Position numbers and translations under genes: made by a program. The notes below the pieces were generated by a model. That model had not been told where the DNA came from, did no database searches, and worked only from the letters and a program-made list of their open reading frames with translations. Shown in pieces: positions 28,701-36,966 of a stretch of DNA of 64,000 bases (positions are counted from its first letter, which is position 1; each line of letters begins with the position of its first letter). Location of the stretch: NCBI RefSeq assembly GCF_050436995.1, contig NC_134746.1, positions 13,576,501 through 13,640,500 on the forward strand, given 5' to 3'. Source of the DNA: Anticarsia gemmatalis. Lineage: Eukaryota > Arthropoda > Insecta > Lepidoptera > Erebidae.

Positions 28701-29822
28701 AAATATGTATCTACTATATGAGACATAACGGGAGAGGGTATAGGGTGGGTAAGGGTGTTTAGCCCATGAAACTGAACAACATTCCCATAGGAAAATATGT
28801 TGAATTATGAAAAAAATACGGCTTTCCATACAAATTGGACTTATGTTTGCTCTATTCACTCTACAAAAAGAAGTGAGATGCCATCAAAAACATTCTGTAA
28901 AAACCTCAAGTCTCGCCGTAAAAAGTTGTGAGATCTATATAATACCAAGTCGATTAATCTATTTAGTCTCTACTTAAAGGACCTTCTGTCTTAAGTTATT
29001 ACGTATGTTATTATCATGCCAATTTAAAAAAAAAATACCTTTAAAACAAATAGATCGACTTGGTCATCGCAAGAAAACACAAATTCGCCATTAACATTTC
29101 AGGAGCACTAACTTCTCGTCGTGCTGTGTAGTGTGATACATACTAATAATCAAATCATGCGATGGCCAGGTCGGTCTATTTGTTTTAAAGGTATTTTTTT
29201 TTTAAATTGGCATGATAATAACATACGTAATAACTTAAGACAGAAGGTCCTTTAAGTAGAGACTAAATAGATTAATCGACTTGGTATTATATAGATCTCA
29301 CAACTTTTTACGGCGAGACTTGAGGTTTTTACAGAATGTTTTTGATGGCATTACTATTTCTTTGGTATACAGCAGAGGCAGTAATTGACAATATCTATTG
29401 TTACGAGGTCGACGATAATATGTGTAAATGTCTTAAAATCTAAAACTCACCTGAAAAAATAGGCAAAAACACACCCATTGGTAGTATTTGTATATTTTTC
29501 TGTCGCTCATATCTTCCTTCCCTTTCTCTCTGCTGTTGCCGATGCCGGGGTAGGGCACCTCGACGCCCACCTTCTTGTTGAAGAAGCTCTTGAGCGTGTA
29601 GGTGGAGTGGATCCAGCAGTAGGTGTTGAGCACGTCCTCGGGGATGTCCTTGGTGTGGATGCAGTCGATGGGGTTGCCCACGTACTGCCTCGTCGTCACG
29701 ATCAGACTGAACGAGATGAGCAGGATCACTGTGATCGAGTAGTGCAGCCTGAATACCGGCGAGTCGATGTGTACATAGTTCACTTTTATCAGATTCTTCA
29801 ATCCGCGAAAAACGTCTAACAT
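4315..29822 (-). CDS. shakB: Innexin shaking-B, neuronal gap-junction channel subunit (whole gene, 4 coding exons)
   Basis: Coding sequence is join(29822-29451, 7798-7579, 5099-4976, 4720-4315) on the minus strand: 1122 nt, 373 residues plus TGA. Innexins oligomerise into hemichannels that dock as invertebrate gap junctions; fly ShakB forms electrical synapses, for example in the giant-fibre circuit (family knowledge). Seen here: membrane segments at about residues 24-44, 114-134, 180-203 and 272-298; paired extracellular-loop cysteines at 54/69 and 243/262; the YYQWV innexin signature at 113-117. The N-terminus MLDVFRGLKNLIKV, the stretch RQYVGNPIDCIHTKDIPEDV and the tail motif IVRRSKMGDW match shaking-B rather than Inx1, Inx2 or Inx3 as I remember them. 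Length agrees with the fly protein (about 372). Every intron is GT-AG and every junction keeps frame. A loop after GIGNS (about residues 98-110) is a few residues longer than in the fly and more charged. Fly shakB has alternative first exons; I found no second innexin N-terminal exon here. Confidence 0.93.
4721..4975 (-). other. shakB: shakB intron 3 (255 bp)
   Basis: A short AT-rich GT-AG intron between exons 3 and 4, with a pyrimidine-rich stretch before the acceptor TTGCAG. Nothing else is visible in it. Confidence 0.9.
4976..5099 (-). CDS. shakB: shakB coding exon 3 (residues 198-238 and part of 239)
   Basis: A 124-nt exon. The acceptor is GTTTCAG|GG at 5100 and the donor CCAAG|GTAACA at 4975 (phase 2). 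It encodes GQMFLMNRFFDGEF, DVIAYMESDQEDRVDPM and IYIFP, the end of the third membrane segment and the start of the second extracellular loop. Frame is maintained on both sides: the single G from exon 2 completes Gly198, and the final AG plus the G of exon 4 makes Arg239. The donor GTAACA is weaker than the other two donors, which are GTGAGT. Confidence 0.93.
5100..7578 (-). other. shakB: shakB intron 2 (about 2.5 kb)
   Basis: AT-rich GT-AG intron. It contains one GC/CpG-rich patch at about 6265-6370, centred on the perfect palindrome GGCTGATATCAGCC (6317-6330), and a second G+C-richer stretch at about 7060-7190 with repeated TTGGCGG words. No coding exon or recognisable transposon is seen. 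Confidence 0.85.
7579..7798 (-). CDS. shakB: shakB coding exon 2 (residues 125-197)
   Basis: The exon is entered at TTTCCAG|GCA (phase 0) and left at ATAG|GTGAGT (phase 1). It completes the second membrane segment (AMLFYAPRWLW) and encodes the WKSWEGG motif, the cytoplasmic loop with a lysine run (EKKTKKK), and the third membrane segment starting at WWAYRYY. These motifs match fly ShakB closely. Nearly every codon ends in G or C. It is separated from exon 1 by about 21.7 kb and from exon 3 by about 2.5 kb. Confidence 0.94.
7857..8222. repeat. Diverged tandem duplication, period about 183 bp, two units
   Basis: Unit 1 (7857-8039) and unit 2 (8040-8222) align along their whole length. Shared words include CAGAG, TTTTGAC, AATAAGAG, TTACAAAA and GTCTTGCA in the same order and spacing, with roughly 70 percent identity by eye. 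The array lies in shakB intron 1, about 60 bp upstream of exon 2 in transcript sense. Neither unit has a convincing open frame. Confidence 0.7.
12431..12624 (+). mobile_element. tRNA-type SINE copy
   Basis: The head GCCTCCGTGGCGCAGTGG contains a pol III A-box-like motif, followed by TTTAGGTCGCCACGCC. The tail has TTGTTTCGGGTCTGG, GTTTGTAAAAGTCC and GACACAAGAGCA and ends in GTTGTCTTTAAAA. The same order recurs in the copies at 35605, 48724, 50631 and 52053. The B-box region is degenerate here. Confidence 0.75.
12974..13231 (+). mobile_element. Non-autonomous Helitron-like element
   Basis: Starts TCTATACTAATATTATAAAG and ends GCGCGGGTCAGCTAG followed by T, fitting the Helitron rule of 5' TC and 3' CTRR next to host T. 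It contains a (GTTT)n run and GAACTACTGGTCCGATTTG. It resembles the Lep1 group of lepidopteran Helitron-like elements. No open frame of a Rep/helicase is present, so it depends on a partner element. Confidence 0.72.
13001..13025. repeat. (GTTT)n microsatellite
   Basis: A short GTTT run within the Helitron-like element at 12974. A matching but longer run with one GATT interruption is present in the copy at 18370 (about 18397-18434). Confidence 0.8.
13650..14114 (+). mobile_element. Non-autonomous Helitron-like element, mosaic
   Basis: Begins TCCATACTAATATTATAAATG after a host A and ends GCGCGGGTCAGCTAG before T. The 5' part (GCGAAAGT, TGAAATTTGGTAGG, GGCTACTTTTTACC) matches the 60953 copy. 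The last 115 bp or so (from ATCATCACGCTACAACC) matches the copies at 12974 and 18370. It includes a (TCTG)n run and the near-palindrome at 13795-13820. Confidence 0.7.
14563..14821 (-). mobile_element. SINE with 5S-rRNA-like head
   Basis: Read on the minus strand it starts near CCATAGCCAGTTGCGCTCAC and has GTTAAGCATACGTTGGCGCG and ATAGATGGGTGACCGC in the order and spacing of the internal promoter of 5S rRNA. It then has GGGCGTCTCCGTGCTTCGGA, CGTTAAGCCACGTCAAAGGC and TTGACCACTAACCATACGAT, and ends in an AAGAAGAAGAA tail. A near-full copy lies at 32207-32464. Confidence 0.72.
17249..17488. repeat. Diverged tandem duplication, period about 124-128 bp
   Basis: Unit 1 (about 17249-17364) and unit 2 (about 17365-17488) share AATGGT, GGTTGCTTTT, TATACGA/TATGAGA and GAAAGTGGTAT in the same order, with small indels. 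Identity is about 70 percent by eye. A 61-codon open frame over unit 2 has no parallel in unit 1, so it is not treated as a gene. Confidence 0.5.
18370..18622 (+). mobile_element. Non-autonomous Helitron-like element
   Basis: Starts TCTATACTAATATTATAAAG after A and ends GTTGCGCGGGTCAGCTAG before T. It is closely similar to the copy at 12974 but lacks the segment with TGACCCATTCTCTC. The word TCTTAAAT flanks both ends, partly overlapping the 5' start; Helitrons make no target duplication, so this may be coincidence. Confidence 0.72.
19422..19785. mobile_element. GC-rich MITE with TTA target duplication (Harbinger-like)
   Basis: A 364-bp island of very high G+C in AT-rich intron DNA. The ends are inverted copies: GTGCTTGTTCACGTTG and ACTCGCGGGCGCGGTGGCGG at the left, and the same words on the other strand at the right (to 19785). 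TTA flanks both ends (19419-19421 and 19786-19788), fitting the 3-bp TWA duplication of PIF/Harbinger elements. Internal GTGTTCACGTTGG, GTGAACACAC and TGTTTGATATT words repeat, suggesting a nested or duplicated interior. No transposase is encoded. Confidence 0.68.
22300..22430 (-). repeat. Possible degenerate tRNA-type SINE
   Basis: On the minus strand the segment has GGACGTGGGTTCTAATCCG, close to a pol III B box, preceded by TCTCGACCACAACGCCCGCG. No clear A box or tail is visible. Tentative. Confidence 0.25.
23951..24066 (+). repeat. Dispersed LINE-like tail (…TTGAGTCCACCACGC…)
   Basis: Words CACTGCTATGTGAGCAAGAG, GAGAGGGGTTAGACCTTGAG, TCCACCACGCCGGCCAAGTG and CGGGTTGGAGACTGCACGTC form a pattern common in moth genomes as 3' ends of LINE-like repeats. 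A second copy is at 36881 and an inverted partial one at 55776. Confidence 0.55.
28182..28655 (+). repeat. Unclassified dispersed repeat bounded by two hairpins
   Basis: The left part has a perfect 8-bp stem with a four-base loop (GGGGGCACGGAAGTGCCCCC, 28191-28210), followed by GCAAGTCGAGC and GCGGCACGGCCGTAAC. The middle has a run of ACTCACTGATT/ACTGACTC words (28429-28460). The right part is an imperfect hairpin with 24-bp arms (28591-28614 and 28631-28654, 20 of 24 paired). I recall similar sequence as a dispersed insect repeat but cannot name the class. An open frame across its left part is not convincing. Confidence 0.45.
28878..29351. repeat. Long inverted repeat: 194-bp arms, 86-bp loop
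   Basis: The left arm (28878-29071) and right arm (29158-29351) are reverse complements with no gaps and only three mismatches (29055/29174, 29060/29169, 29064/29165), each a T opposite a G. The loop is 29072-29157. The arm ends near 99 bp inside shakB intron 1, so the shakB pre-mRNA could fold into a long duplex. No target duplication or known transposon end is visible at the borders. Confidence 0.9.
29451..29822 (-). CDS. shakB: shakB coding exon 1 (residues 1-124)
   Basis: Exon 1 encodes the cytoplasmic N-terminus, the first membrane segment, the first extracellular loop (Cys54, Cys69) and the start of the second membrane segment, ending in the codons for FFQ. The start ATG (29822-29820) has A at -3 in TTTAAAATG and gives the conserved innexin N-terminus, so it is well supported. 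The donor is CAG|GTGAGT at 29450 and intron 1 is phase 0. The middle of the exon has strong G/C third-position bias, while its first and last codons are AT-richer. No upstream in-frame innexin sequence is visible. Confidence 0.94.
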
Positions 29823-29894
29823 TTTAAACGTTTGACCTTATCGTCCGTGTGTCTGTGACCACTAACATTATTGTTTCGAAGCACCAATATTCAC

Positions 29895-29902
29895 TATTTA
29901 TA
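29895..29902 (-). promoter_or_regulatory. shakB: Candidate TATA box upstream of shakB exon 1
   Basis: TATAAATA on the minus strand lies 73 bp upstream of the shakB ATG. A TTAGTG initiator-like motif falls about 39 bp downstream (29865-29860), slightly too far for a classic TATA-Inr pair. If used, the 5' UTR would be only about 40 nt. An alternative start site is listed at 30298. Confidence 0.25.
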
Positions 29903-30293
29903 ACGTAAGGCACTATTTAGTTTGGCAGTGTTATTGTCCGAACAGTCGAGCGGCCGACATCACGCCACTGTCCTCTCACGTTGGTGTAACTTTTTTGGTA
30001 TTTTGATGAACTTGAGCAGTGACAACGCTTGGCTCATGTTTTCTTCGTTTCATGGTATGTTCAGTGTAGGCACGCGTCGTTGTGTGCCGCCGTCTGCGCC
30101 GGAGTCATCTAGTCTCGCGAGCTCGTCACCGCTGCGTAACCGTTGGGAAATTAATCTTCCGAGGAATTAACGTAAACTAGATTACCAGGTCAGATGTTCT
30201 AGTACAAATTTATGAGTTTACACGTCGGCGATCCGACCGGAGCACCCCCCCGCGGTGTGTGCCCGTGTACCGTGTGTGTGGCTGATCGGCACC

Positions 30294-30301
30294 GAACTGA
30301 T
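30294..30301 (-). promoter_or_regulatory. shakB: Candidate initiator (ATCAGTTC) for shakB
   Basis: ATCAGTTC on the minus strand matches the arthropod Inr (TCAGTT), with +1 at 30298. At +28 the sequence is GGTACA, matching four of five core DPE positions. It lies in the CpG-richer stretch upstream of exon 1 and would give a 5' UTR of about 476 nt. This is motif evidence only. Confidence 0.25.
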
Positions 30302-32206
30302 GAAAAATGTTTAAATTATGCGCCTAAATACACGCACCGTAATCCCTATGGTTTATGTTCCGATATGACTCAATTTGTAGCGAGAACTCGGAGGTGCTGG
30401 AGAGCACTGAGAGTCTGAGTAACCGCAATATTATGATAACAGTCGGATAAACTTGGTCGACACCTGATGTGAGTTATACGAGCATTTAGATATTTATTAG
30501 CATTGGCAATAGTCGAAGGAAACCGCGCGTTATATTCTATCGGTCCAGTTACGTGGTGTGTGTTCCCACTGTTCTGTATGAAATACATTCCACATTTGCG
30601 ATATTTTGAGCAACAATGACAATCTTTTGGACAGTAGTGGAGCGCGTTTCTGTGAACTATTTGTCGGACGATTTATGGGCCAGTCCCACTTCAAGGTTCG
30701 CTATGTCACAAAGTGTTGTTGCGCCAGAGATGTTTGTGTTAAATGATAATATTTACACGTTACTTTTTGAGAGTTCCTTTGAAATATTATATTTAGTAGC
30801 CATTGTTCAGAGATGATTCAACTCATGTCTCATGGCCGCTCGCTTTTACCGACCGGACATTAAATAAAGACAAATATTTCCTGTGTGTAATGTATTGCAA
30901 TTTGTTGTGAGTGTTGAATATTTCAAAGATTCTGTTTGCACGTTAATTTATTCAGCCACTTGTTTTACGTATAATAGTTTAAAACTTCAAAGCACATAAA
31001 TCCTGAAAGCTTTTTGTCATTGCCGCATTTTAGAACCATAAACAATTGAGCGTTCAAAAGTTTCGATATCAAATGTCACTTTGACAGGTAAATGCGCGCC
31101 AAACTTCCCGCCTTTTAACATTTTTGTTTTATAACTATTGGGCATCGAAGGTTTTTTTTAATGTGTAGATATGTTATGTTAAGTGATGGGTTTGTTACAC
31201 GTTACAATATCCATTTCAGAGAATAGATTTCGTTGAAAGAACAAAGCGTTTCTCAATAAGCTTAAAAGGTTTACAAGAGCACATCAAAGGATTAGATAGA
31301 TACGCCGTACTAAGTGTAATTTATTGATTTCTTAGTAACGTCTATATTGTCTTTGTATTGAAGCTATTTTAATATTTCAATTTATATCTTGAGTAAATTA
31401 TATTGTCTTACTATTTGTATATTTGACTACTATGCTCGAATCTTTTGTGAGAAAAAGACTTTTGCAATATTAATCCAATAACTATTCATAAAATATAAGT
31501 TAACTGAGGAGATTTATGTACGTTGCGTATTATTATTGAATGCCATTAATACTAAAAAGGGTTAAACACAAAACCCAATTTTAAATAATTATGTTCGTTA
31601 AGTACCTACTAATGACTAATCGAAAGAACACCGATATAGATAACGCGTCGTTTTAAAACCAATTAATAATTCACCTCATTAAAATCATTTAACGGTTAAC
31701 AGACGGAAATAATTAAATATGATTTATCGATTGCTAATCTGTAGAACATAAAATAATATTGCCATAATAAATAATGACAATCTGCTAGACCAGGGTCACC
31801 TATTTGTCAAAATTAAGTGGTCGAGAAATGTGGGAGATCGGGTTATCTTATAGGGTTGCCAGACTTTTTTGTGGCAAATCGTAAATAATGTATCTCACGC
31901 GGTCTTAGCAGGTTGGCAAAGAGGATTCGTTGCCAAGTGGTACGAATGTGCTAGCTTAAATATTTCCCATTTCTCTACAGTAAGACTGGTTTTTTGTTTG
32001 TATCCGTATTGCGAAAACCGCTAAGTGACTTATTGCTTCCGCGCATTCCGTTGAAACTTGGGAAGTGAACAATGGTGTATACGAACCAACATATTGCTTT
32101 GGATCTCTTATAATTTAAAGACATCAATATCTTATGTTCGACGGAATAGAGTATACTTAACTTTTGCTATTTATTGAGTGCCTTTTTATTCTTAGTATTA
32201 GAGGCG

Positions 32207-32464
32207 CTCATAGCCAGTTGCGCTCACCGATCGGTAATCGATCTGTGGGTTAAGCAAACATTGGCGCCATCATTCGATAGATGGGTGACCGCATAGTGGT
32301 ATTTGAACCGGGCGTCTCCGTGCTTCGGAGAGCACGTAAAAAGTCGGTCCCGATTGTTGTCAATGAAGATAACAGTCGTTAAGCCACGTCAAAGGCCTTC
32401 GGGCGGTTTGAACAACTTTGACACTAGATTGACCACTAACCATACTACAAGAAGAAGAAAAAAA
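32207..32464 (+). mobile_element. SINE with 5S-rRNA-like head
   Basis: Plus-strand copy of the element at 14563. The 5S-like segment is at about 32249-32293 (GTTAAGCA, TTGGCGCC, ATAGATGGGTGACCGC). It is followed by CCGTGCTTCGGAGAGCACG, CGTTAAGCCACGTCAAAGGC and a GAAGAAGAAAAAAA tail. Confidence 0.73.
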
Positions 32465-33365
32465 TACTATTCTTAGTAAATGATGTTTGTAGAACTACGT
32501 AGTTACTAAGTAAGGTGTTAAAAGGATCAGCTGAAGAGATATAATAATAGAGACGAGAGTATAAAAATAGTTTGTGATGCTTTTAAAGCTTTCACGAACT
32601 GTCGTTTTGTAACATTTTATTTATGTAATCTATTTTTGTATACATTTATTGTACTGTTTTATACATTCTCTTTTACCGCCAGTCACTACGCGACTGTTGA
32701 ATATCATAAATATTATATCGGGTGACCAACTGAACTAAAAGTTTTAAGAAAATTAAACCATTATACTCTGTTCGACTGCATTTTCTTCCTGTATGAGCAT
32801 GTGATAAAAAGCATTTTTTTTAATGTTAAACAATTTGGTTTTGATATATAATTAATTAAACTTTTATCACATTTCAGCGGCTATTTGTGTCTATAAAACT
32901 ACGCTACACTTATAATATCATTTAAAAAAATCTTTTCATAGGAAATTGTTTTACCAATGATATCTTTCTTAAAAAAACAACATAATATTTCTCAATAACA
33001 TTCATTTGATGTGTGTATTGACGCGTAACCATCTTTTAACTAATTCTTTACAGTAGCAACCCTAACCGCGTCTGCGCATTAACGGTCTTCCTAATTTATG
33101 GTCAGCTCTTCAAAGGGATCCCTTCCGTTCCGTAAAATATATTTTTTAATTCACGTCATATTTTAATACATATATTTTTGTGATCGCTAATAGGTCAAGG
33201 GCATTTTAAAATTAAATAAACACCGGATAGAAAAGCGTAATTACTGTTTCGGCATGTTTCGGCAAGTTTCGTAACAGTTCGGCTGATTGGAACGTCCGTT
33301 GTTATGTCACTGAAATACAGATTTGTTCATTTAGAAGAAAAACATTACCGCAAGATATTCTAATG

Positions 33366-33565
33366 GAATCTCGTGTCGCGCGACACGTGTCGCCAGCGAC
33401 ATCGGGTCAGTTGTCACAACGTTGCCGGACTTAGCACGACTTTGAGTGTTGATGCATGAATGATACGTTTTGCTAGGTGCTATCGGACGATATTGCGGAC
33501 ATAATATATTTATGTCGCGCGATATCGCCAGCCATGTCAAGCAACATCATGTCAGCCGACAGTCG
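33366..33565. repeat. Degenerate repeated TGTCGCGCGA-rich segment
   Basis: Two related blocks, GTGTCGCGCGACACGTGTCG (from about 33371) and ATGTCGCGCGATATCGCCAG (from about 33511), share GTCGCGCGA, CGCCAGC and a following TCAGYYG-type word. Between them is unrelated sequence. This may be a relic transposon with inverted or direct repeats; the class is unknown. Confidence 0.35.
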
Positions 33566-33580
33566 TGTCAGCCGATTGTC

Positions 33581-33647
33581 GAAGTCTTCGGGCGGCTTGA
33601 ACAACTTTGACTTTAGGTTGACTACTAACTATACGATAAGAAAAAGC
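33581..33647 (+). mobile_element. 3' tail fragment of the 5S-headed SINE
   Basis: GAAGTCTTCGGGCGGCTTGA, ACAACTTTGACTTTAGGTTG and ACTACTAACTATACGATAAG match the last part of the copies at 14563 and 32207. The 5S-like head is absent. Confidence 0.6.
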
Positions 33648-34562
33648 CGACAAAAGTCGTGGGACATTTATTATTCCCGAGATTAATTTACCTTGGCTTT
33701 ATAAAACAATAGTGTACACGCTTGTTAAATAATTATATAAGCATTTCAGCTTATTGAAATAAAACTACGCGTAGTTAAAAACTTACGATCTTTATCTTCA
33801 TACTCATTTTATAAATATTAAACAACAATAACGAAATTAAAACCGCCCACCTCAATATATTATTAGATTATCTTAGGCATATGTTTAATGCAAAATGAAT
33901 GCATAATATTACGCGCAATTTATTGAAATTACATGGCAATAAATTGATCTATATTAGAAGCGATTCTGGTGAATTTTACACAGAACTTAATGCGTCAACG
34001 AAGGCAATTTTATGCGTGAGTTATAAAAGTGATGCTGTAATTCTCACGTGAATGTGAGCTTACGTTTATCTTCGCTGAGTAAAGGGAATTTAGTTTACAA
34101 GAAAGATAGCATCATACAGTAATCGCTCGGGTTTTATTCGTTTAGAAAATTTTGAGTTTTTAACGTACTGTTAAAAAATTGACAGGTACCTATATGACTC
34201 GTGAAAGAGACTATCAATAAGTCATGTGAATGTTTTAGGTTTTGATTACGATATTCTATTAACTATAAAGACTACAAAAAATGAAATAAAACACGTTAAC
34301 GTTATTTATTATTTGCAGTCAACTTGCCACCATGGTTTGTGCCGAAACCTCACGCAGTTTGAGATAAAGTACATATTCCAATTGATTGCTGCATAGTTTC
34401 ATAAAAATACCAATACCATTGGCATTATTATGCACACATACAGCTGTAGCACAATTCTGTATAATCTGTATAACTATCGAGTATCGAAATTTTGACATTT
34501 AGAATGTACTGCCAAAATTATTCTTACGACGCCCATTAGGTATATGATCAGATTTTCATACA

Positions 34563-34676
34563 AAATTTCTCAATGACAAGCCGGTTTTCGTTAGTCGATA
34601 GTAATAGAGAATCGAGCTGCAGATCGATTCTCTATTACAATCGACTGCCGACAACCGAACTGTCATCGAGAAATTT
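34563..34676. mobile_element. Loopless palindromic MITE (114 bp)
   Basis: The two halves are reverse complements around the central CTGCAG (34617-34622). Outer ends are AAATTTCTC and GAGAAATTT. The inner stem includes GTAATAGAGAATCGA against TCGATTCTCTATTAC. About 48 of 57 positions pair. No transposase. Confidence 0.68.
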
Positions 34677-35604
34677 GCTACAAATCATTTATCCTTCAGA
34701 ACAATATTCTCGATAGCAACTCAGTAAAGTCGAAAGTGTCTCAAACATTAGCACGTTGTGTAAAGGGCCGGGTAGGCGAGTACGTGAAAAGTAGCGCGGG
34801 TCTAATTAGCACATGTTATTACAGTGTTACCCTGTAACGTACGCACGCATCCGGGACGACTACTTAATGAGGAATGTAAGATGACTTTTAAATTTATACT
34901 AGCCTGAGACTTTATACAATTTCAAATGTATCTTGTGGAAGATAAGTAAGTCTTCATCGAAATAATTTAAATCATGAAATACGTAGTTAAACCTCAGTCG
35001 CGCATTGTTTTTCAGTCATTACTATAGACTATAGGGTTTGACAAGATGTACTTCAAAATTATATTATAATATTTCAAAATTACAGTTCCTCCGATACCCA
35101 CTGGAGGCGCTTATCAGATTTTTATTTAAATTTTGTTGATAGTCGGCTGGTTGGTGATAGTTGTTAGTGCTAAGAAATCGCCCTCTGAATCAGGTGCACT
35201 TTTTATTTCCGAAACTGTAAAGTTAAAAAGCCATTCTAGTATTTTTGTGGGGTAAGGGACTCAGGACGTTAGTTAAATTAACTTTATTTAGTTTTCACGT
35301 TTCACTAACTAAAACCAACTAACCAACTTACAAAATTGTATACAGTTTGTTGCGGGGGAACTGAATGTCGTCTGCGTCAACATTTAAATGCTGTTTTTTA
35401 CGGGAAAATCTCAAATAAAATGAATAACTGAAATGAATCCCTTCGGTCTTAGATTTAATCTTAAATATCCTTTTATAACATAAGTAACTGGGTTGCGGAG
35501 GTTCGACAGGCAGTCGCTCCATGGAAAATACTGGTATTTAGTTGAATCCAGTGAGACTGGAAGTCTACTCCATCATTGTTTGAAGAAAGGGTAGGATTTG
35601 TTTT

Positions 35605-35799
35605 TCTTTTTTTTATGACTCCTCTCGCACTTAGAATTGCTCTTGTGTTGCGGGGACTTTTACAAACATGCAAACAACAGATATAAAGTAGGTACAATTA
35701 TTTATGGATCGCACAGATAATTGTCCCCTGTGGTAATCGAACCCACGACCTCCCAACGCAATGGGAGCGGCGTGGCGACCTAAACCACGGAGGCAGTCC
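35605..35799 (-). mobile_element. tRNA-type SINE copy, most complete in window
   Basis: On the minus strand it reads GGACTGCCTCCGTGG, GTTTAGGTCGCCACGCCG, then a B-box-like GTGGGTTCGATTACC, then the shared tail (TTGTTTCGGGTCTGG, GTTTGTAAAAGTCCC, CACAAGAGCAATTCTAAG) and an A-rich end. It is the only copy here that keeps a recognisable B box. The GCGCA of the A-box region is lost. Confidence 0.78.
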
Positions 35800-36684
35800 A
35801 ATATCTGTGACCCGTAACAAAAAGAAACTTATTGTCATCTGACAAGCTCACATCGCGGCCGACGCCTCTCGTTGGCAAGCCGCGCGCACGCATTTATAAG
35901 CGTTATTCATTCATAGCGCGTTGTCCACGCGTGGGCGGCGTGGGCCATTTGTCAAGAGACGGTGATAAATACACGGAGAGAGTGTTGTTGAATCTGCAGT
36001 TTGTACAAGTGGCCATTGATTTAGTTTCATTGATGCATTTGTTTTGTGTGTAAGATTGTCGGGGACTCTTTTTAAACGTCAAGATTTTCGGGTTTTTGCA
36101 TCAATTTGTAAACGTGAATAGGATTTTTTAACCTGAATAATAATAGCATAAGACCGGCTATACTAATTTTACATGAATAGGTTTGAGCTATATATCTGAG
36201 CTGCTAATATTGTGTTAGGATAATAAATAATAAACTTATTTACTTTTTAAATTTTTACACAATTTCTATAAAAAAGACCACAGCTGTCATGAGATCTATA
36301 TAATTATCTTTATGCCGATTCGATTCGATAGTTTGAAATAAAACACATTATTATTAACTCAACTAAGTTTCTTTTCACGACCGGTTTTCCCCTTTTATCG
36401 CTAAAACTAAATAAAAACAAACTTAGCTTCTACATAAATTAAATAAAACTTTTCAGACGAATATACATCACGAAACAATGATTGCAGCAAACCATTGAGA
36501 GTACAAAATACAATATATTACATTAAAATCACTTTATAACATACCATACGTTTTCTGACGTCCGGTGTCAATGACCTTACGAATGTTTTTACTACTCTTT
36601 GTGGGGAAACATGAAATAAATATCTACTACACTCTCTACTTGGACTACTCACACACGGTCATCTCATTCAAACAGTCAATCCTA

Positions 36685-36799
36685 CCCCCGGTTTCTGAGG
36701 TATATCTAGCGGTGGTTTATCTATTCAATAGCGTTTAAACACATAAAAAACGCTATCGAATAGATAAACTACCGCTGAAATGTACTCAGAAACCGGGGG
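36685..36799. mobile_element. Palindromic MITE with CCCCCGGTTTCTGAG termini and TA target site
   Basis: Left terminus CCCCCGGTTTCTGAGG and right terminus CTCAGAAACCGGGGG are inverted copies, flanked by TA on both sides (36683-36684 and 36800-36801). The inner arms (GTTTATCTATTC, ATAGCG) also pair, leaving a short loop near 36736-36748. The TA duplication suggests a Tc1/mariner-dependent element. Confidence 0.72.
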
Positions 36800-36880
36800 T
36801 AAGCAGAGCTTGATTTATGGTAACTACAAACCAACAAACTTATTTCTAAATGCTTATGTATAGATTAATAAGATTTTTAA

Positions 36881-36966
36881 GTCATTACTGTCCCACTGCT
36901 GGGCAAGCGTTTCCGAATTTTAGGGAGGTGTTAGGCCTTGAGTCCACCACGCTGGCCAAGTGTGTG
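36881..36966 (+). repeat. Dispersed LINE-like tail, second copy
   Basis: CTGTCCCACTGCTGGGCAAG, GGGAGGTGTTAGGCCTTGAG and TCCACCACGCTGGCCAAGTG match the copy at 23951. It is truncated at the right. Confidence 0.55.

Larger units (their letters stand above)
7799..29450 (-). other. shakB: shakB intron 1 (about 21.7 kb)
   Basis: A large GT-AG intron between exons 1 and 2. It holds a diverged tandem duplication near exon 2, three Helitron-like elements, one tRNA-type SINE, one 5S-headed SINE, a GC-rich Harbinger-like MITE, a LINE-like tail, dispersed repeats and a long inverted repeat close to the donor. Between these (for example 8230-12430, 14830-17240, 19800-23940 and 24070-28180) I see only AT-rich sequence with no supportable exon. 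Fly shakB has alternative first exons, so an unseen short 5' exon here cannot be excluded. Confidence 0.85.
29823..30420 (-). promoter_or_regulatory. shakB: shakB 5' flank: CpG-richer 5' UTR/promoter region
   Basis: The 600 bp upstream of the shakB start codon is clearly richer in G+C and CpG than the flanking AT-rich DNA, with GCGGCCGAC, GCCGCCGTCTGCGCCGG and CCGCGG patches. Short open frames occur on both strands but none resembles a known protein. It is best read as 5' UTR plus promoter. Two candidate core-promoter motifs inside it are listed separately. Confidence 0.4.

Noticed and set aside
29478..29819. 113-codon plus-strand open frame
   Set aside because: Antisense shadow of shakB exon 1.
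32249..32293. Possible 5S rRNA gene
   Set aside because: Only the promoter-like part resembles 5S rRNA; the flanks are SINE body, and a second copy shares them.
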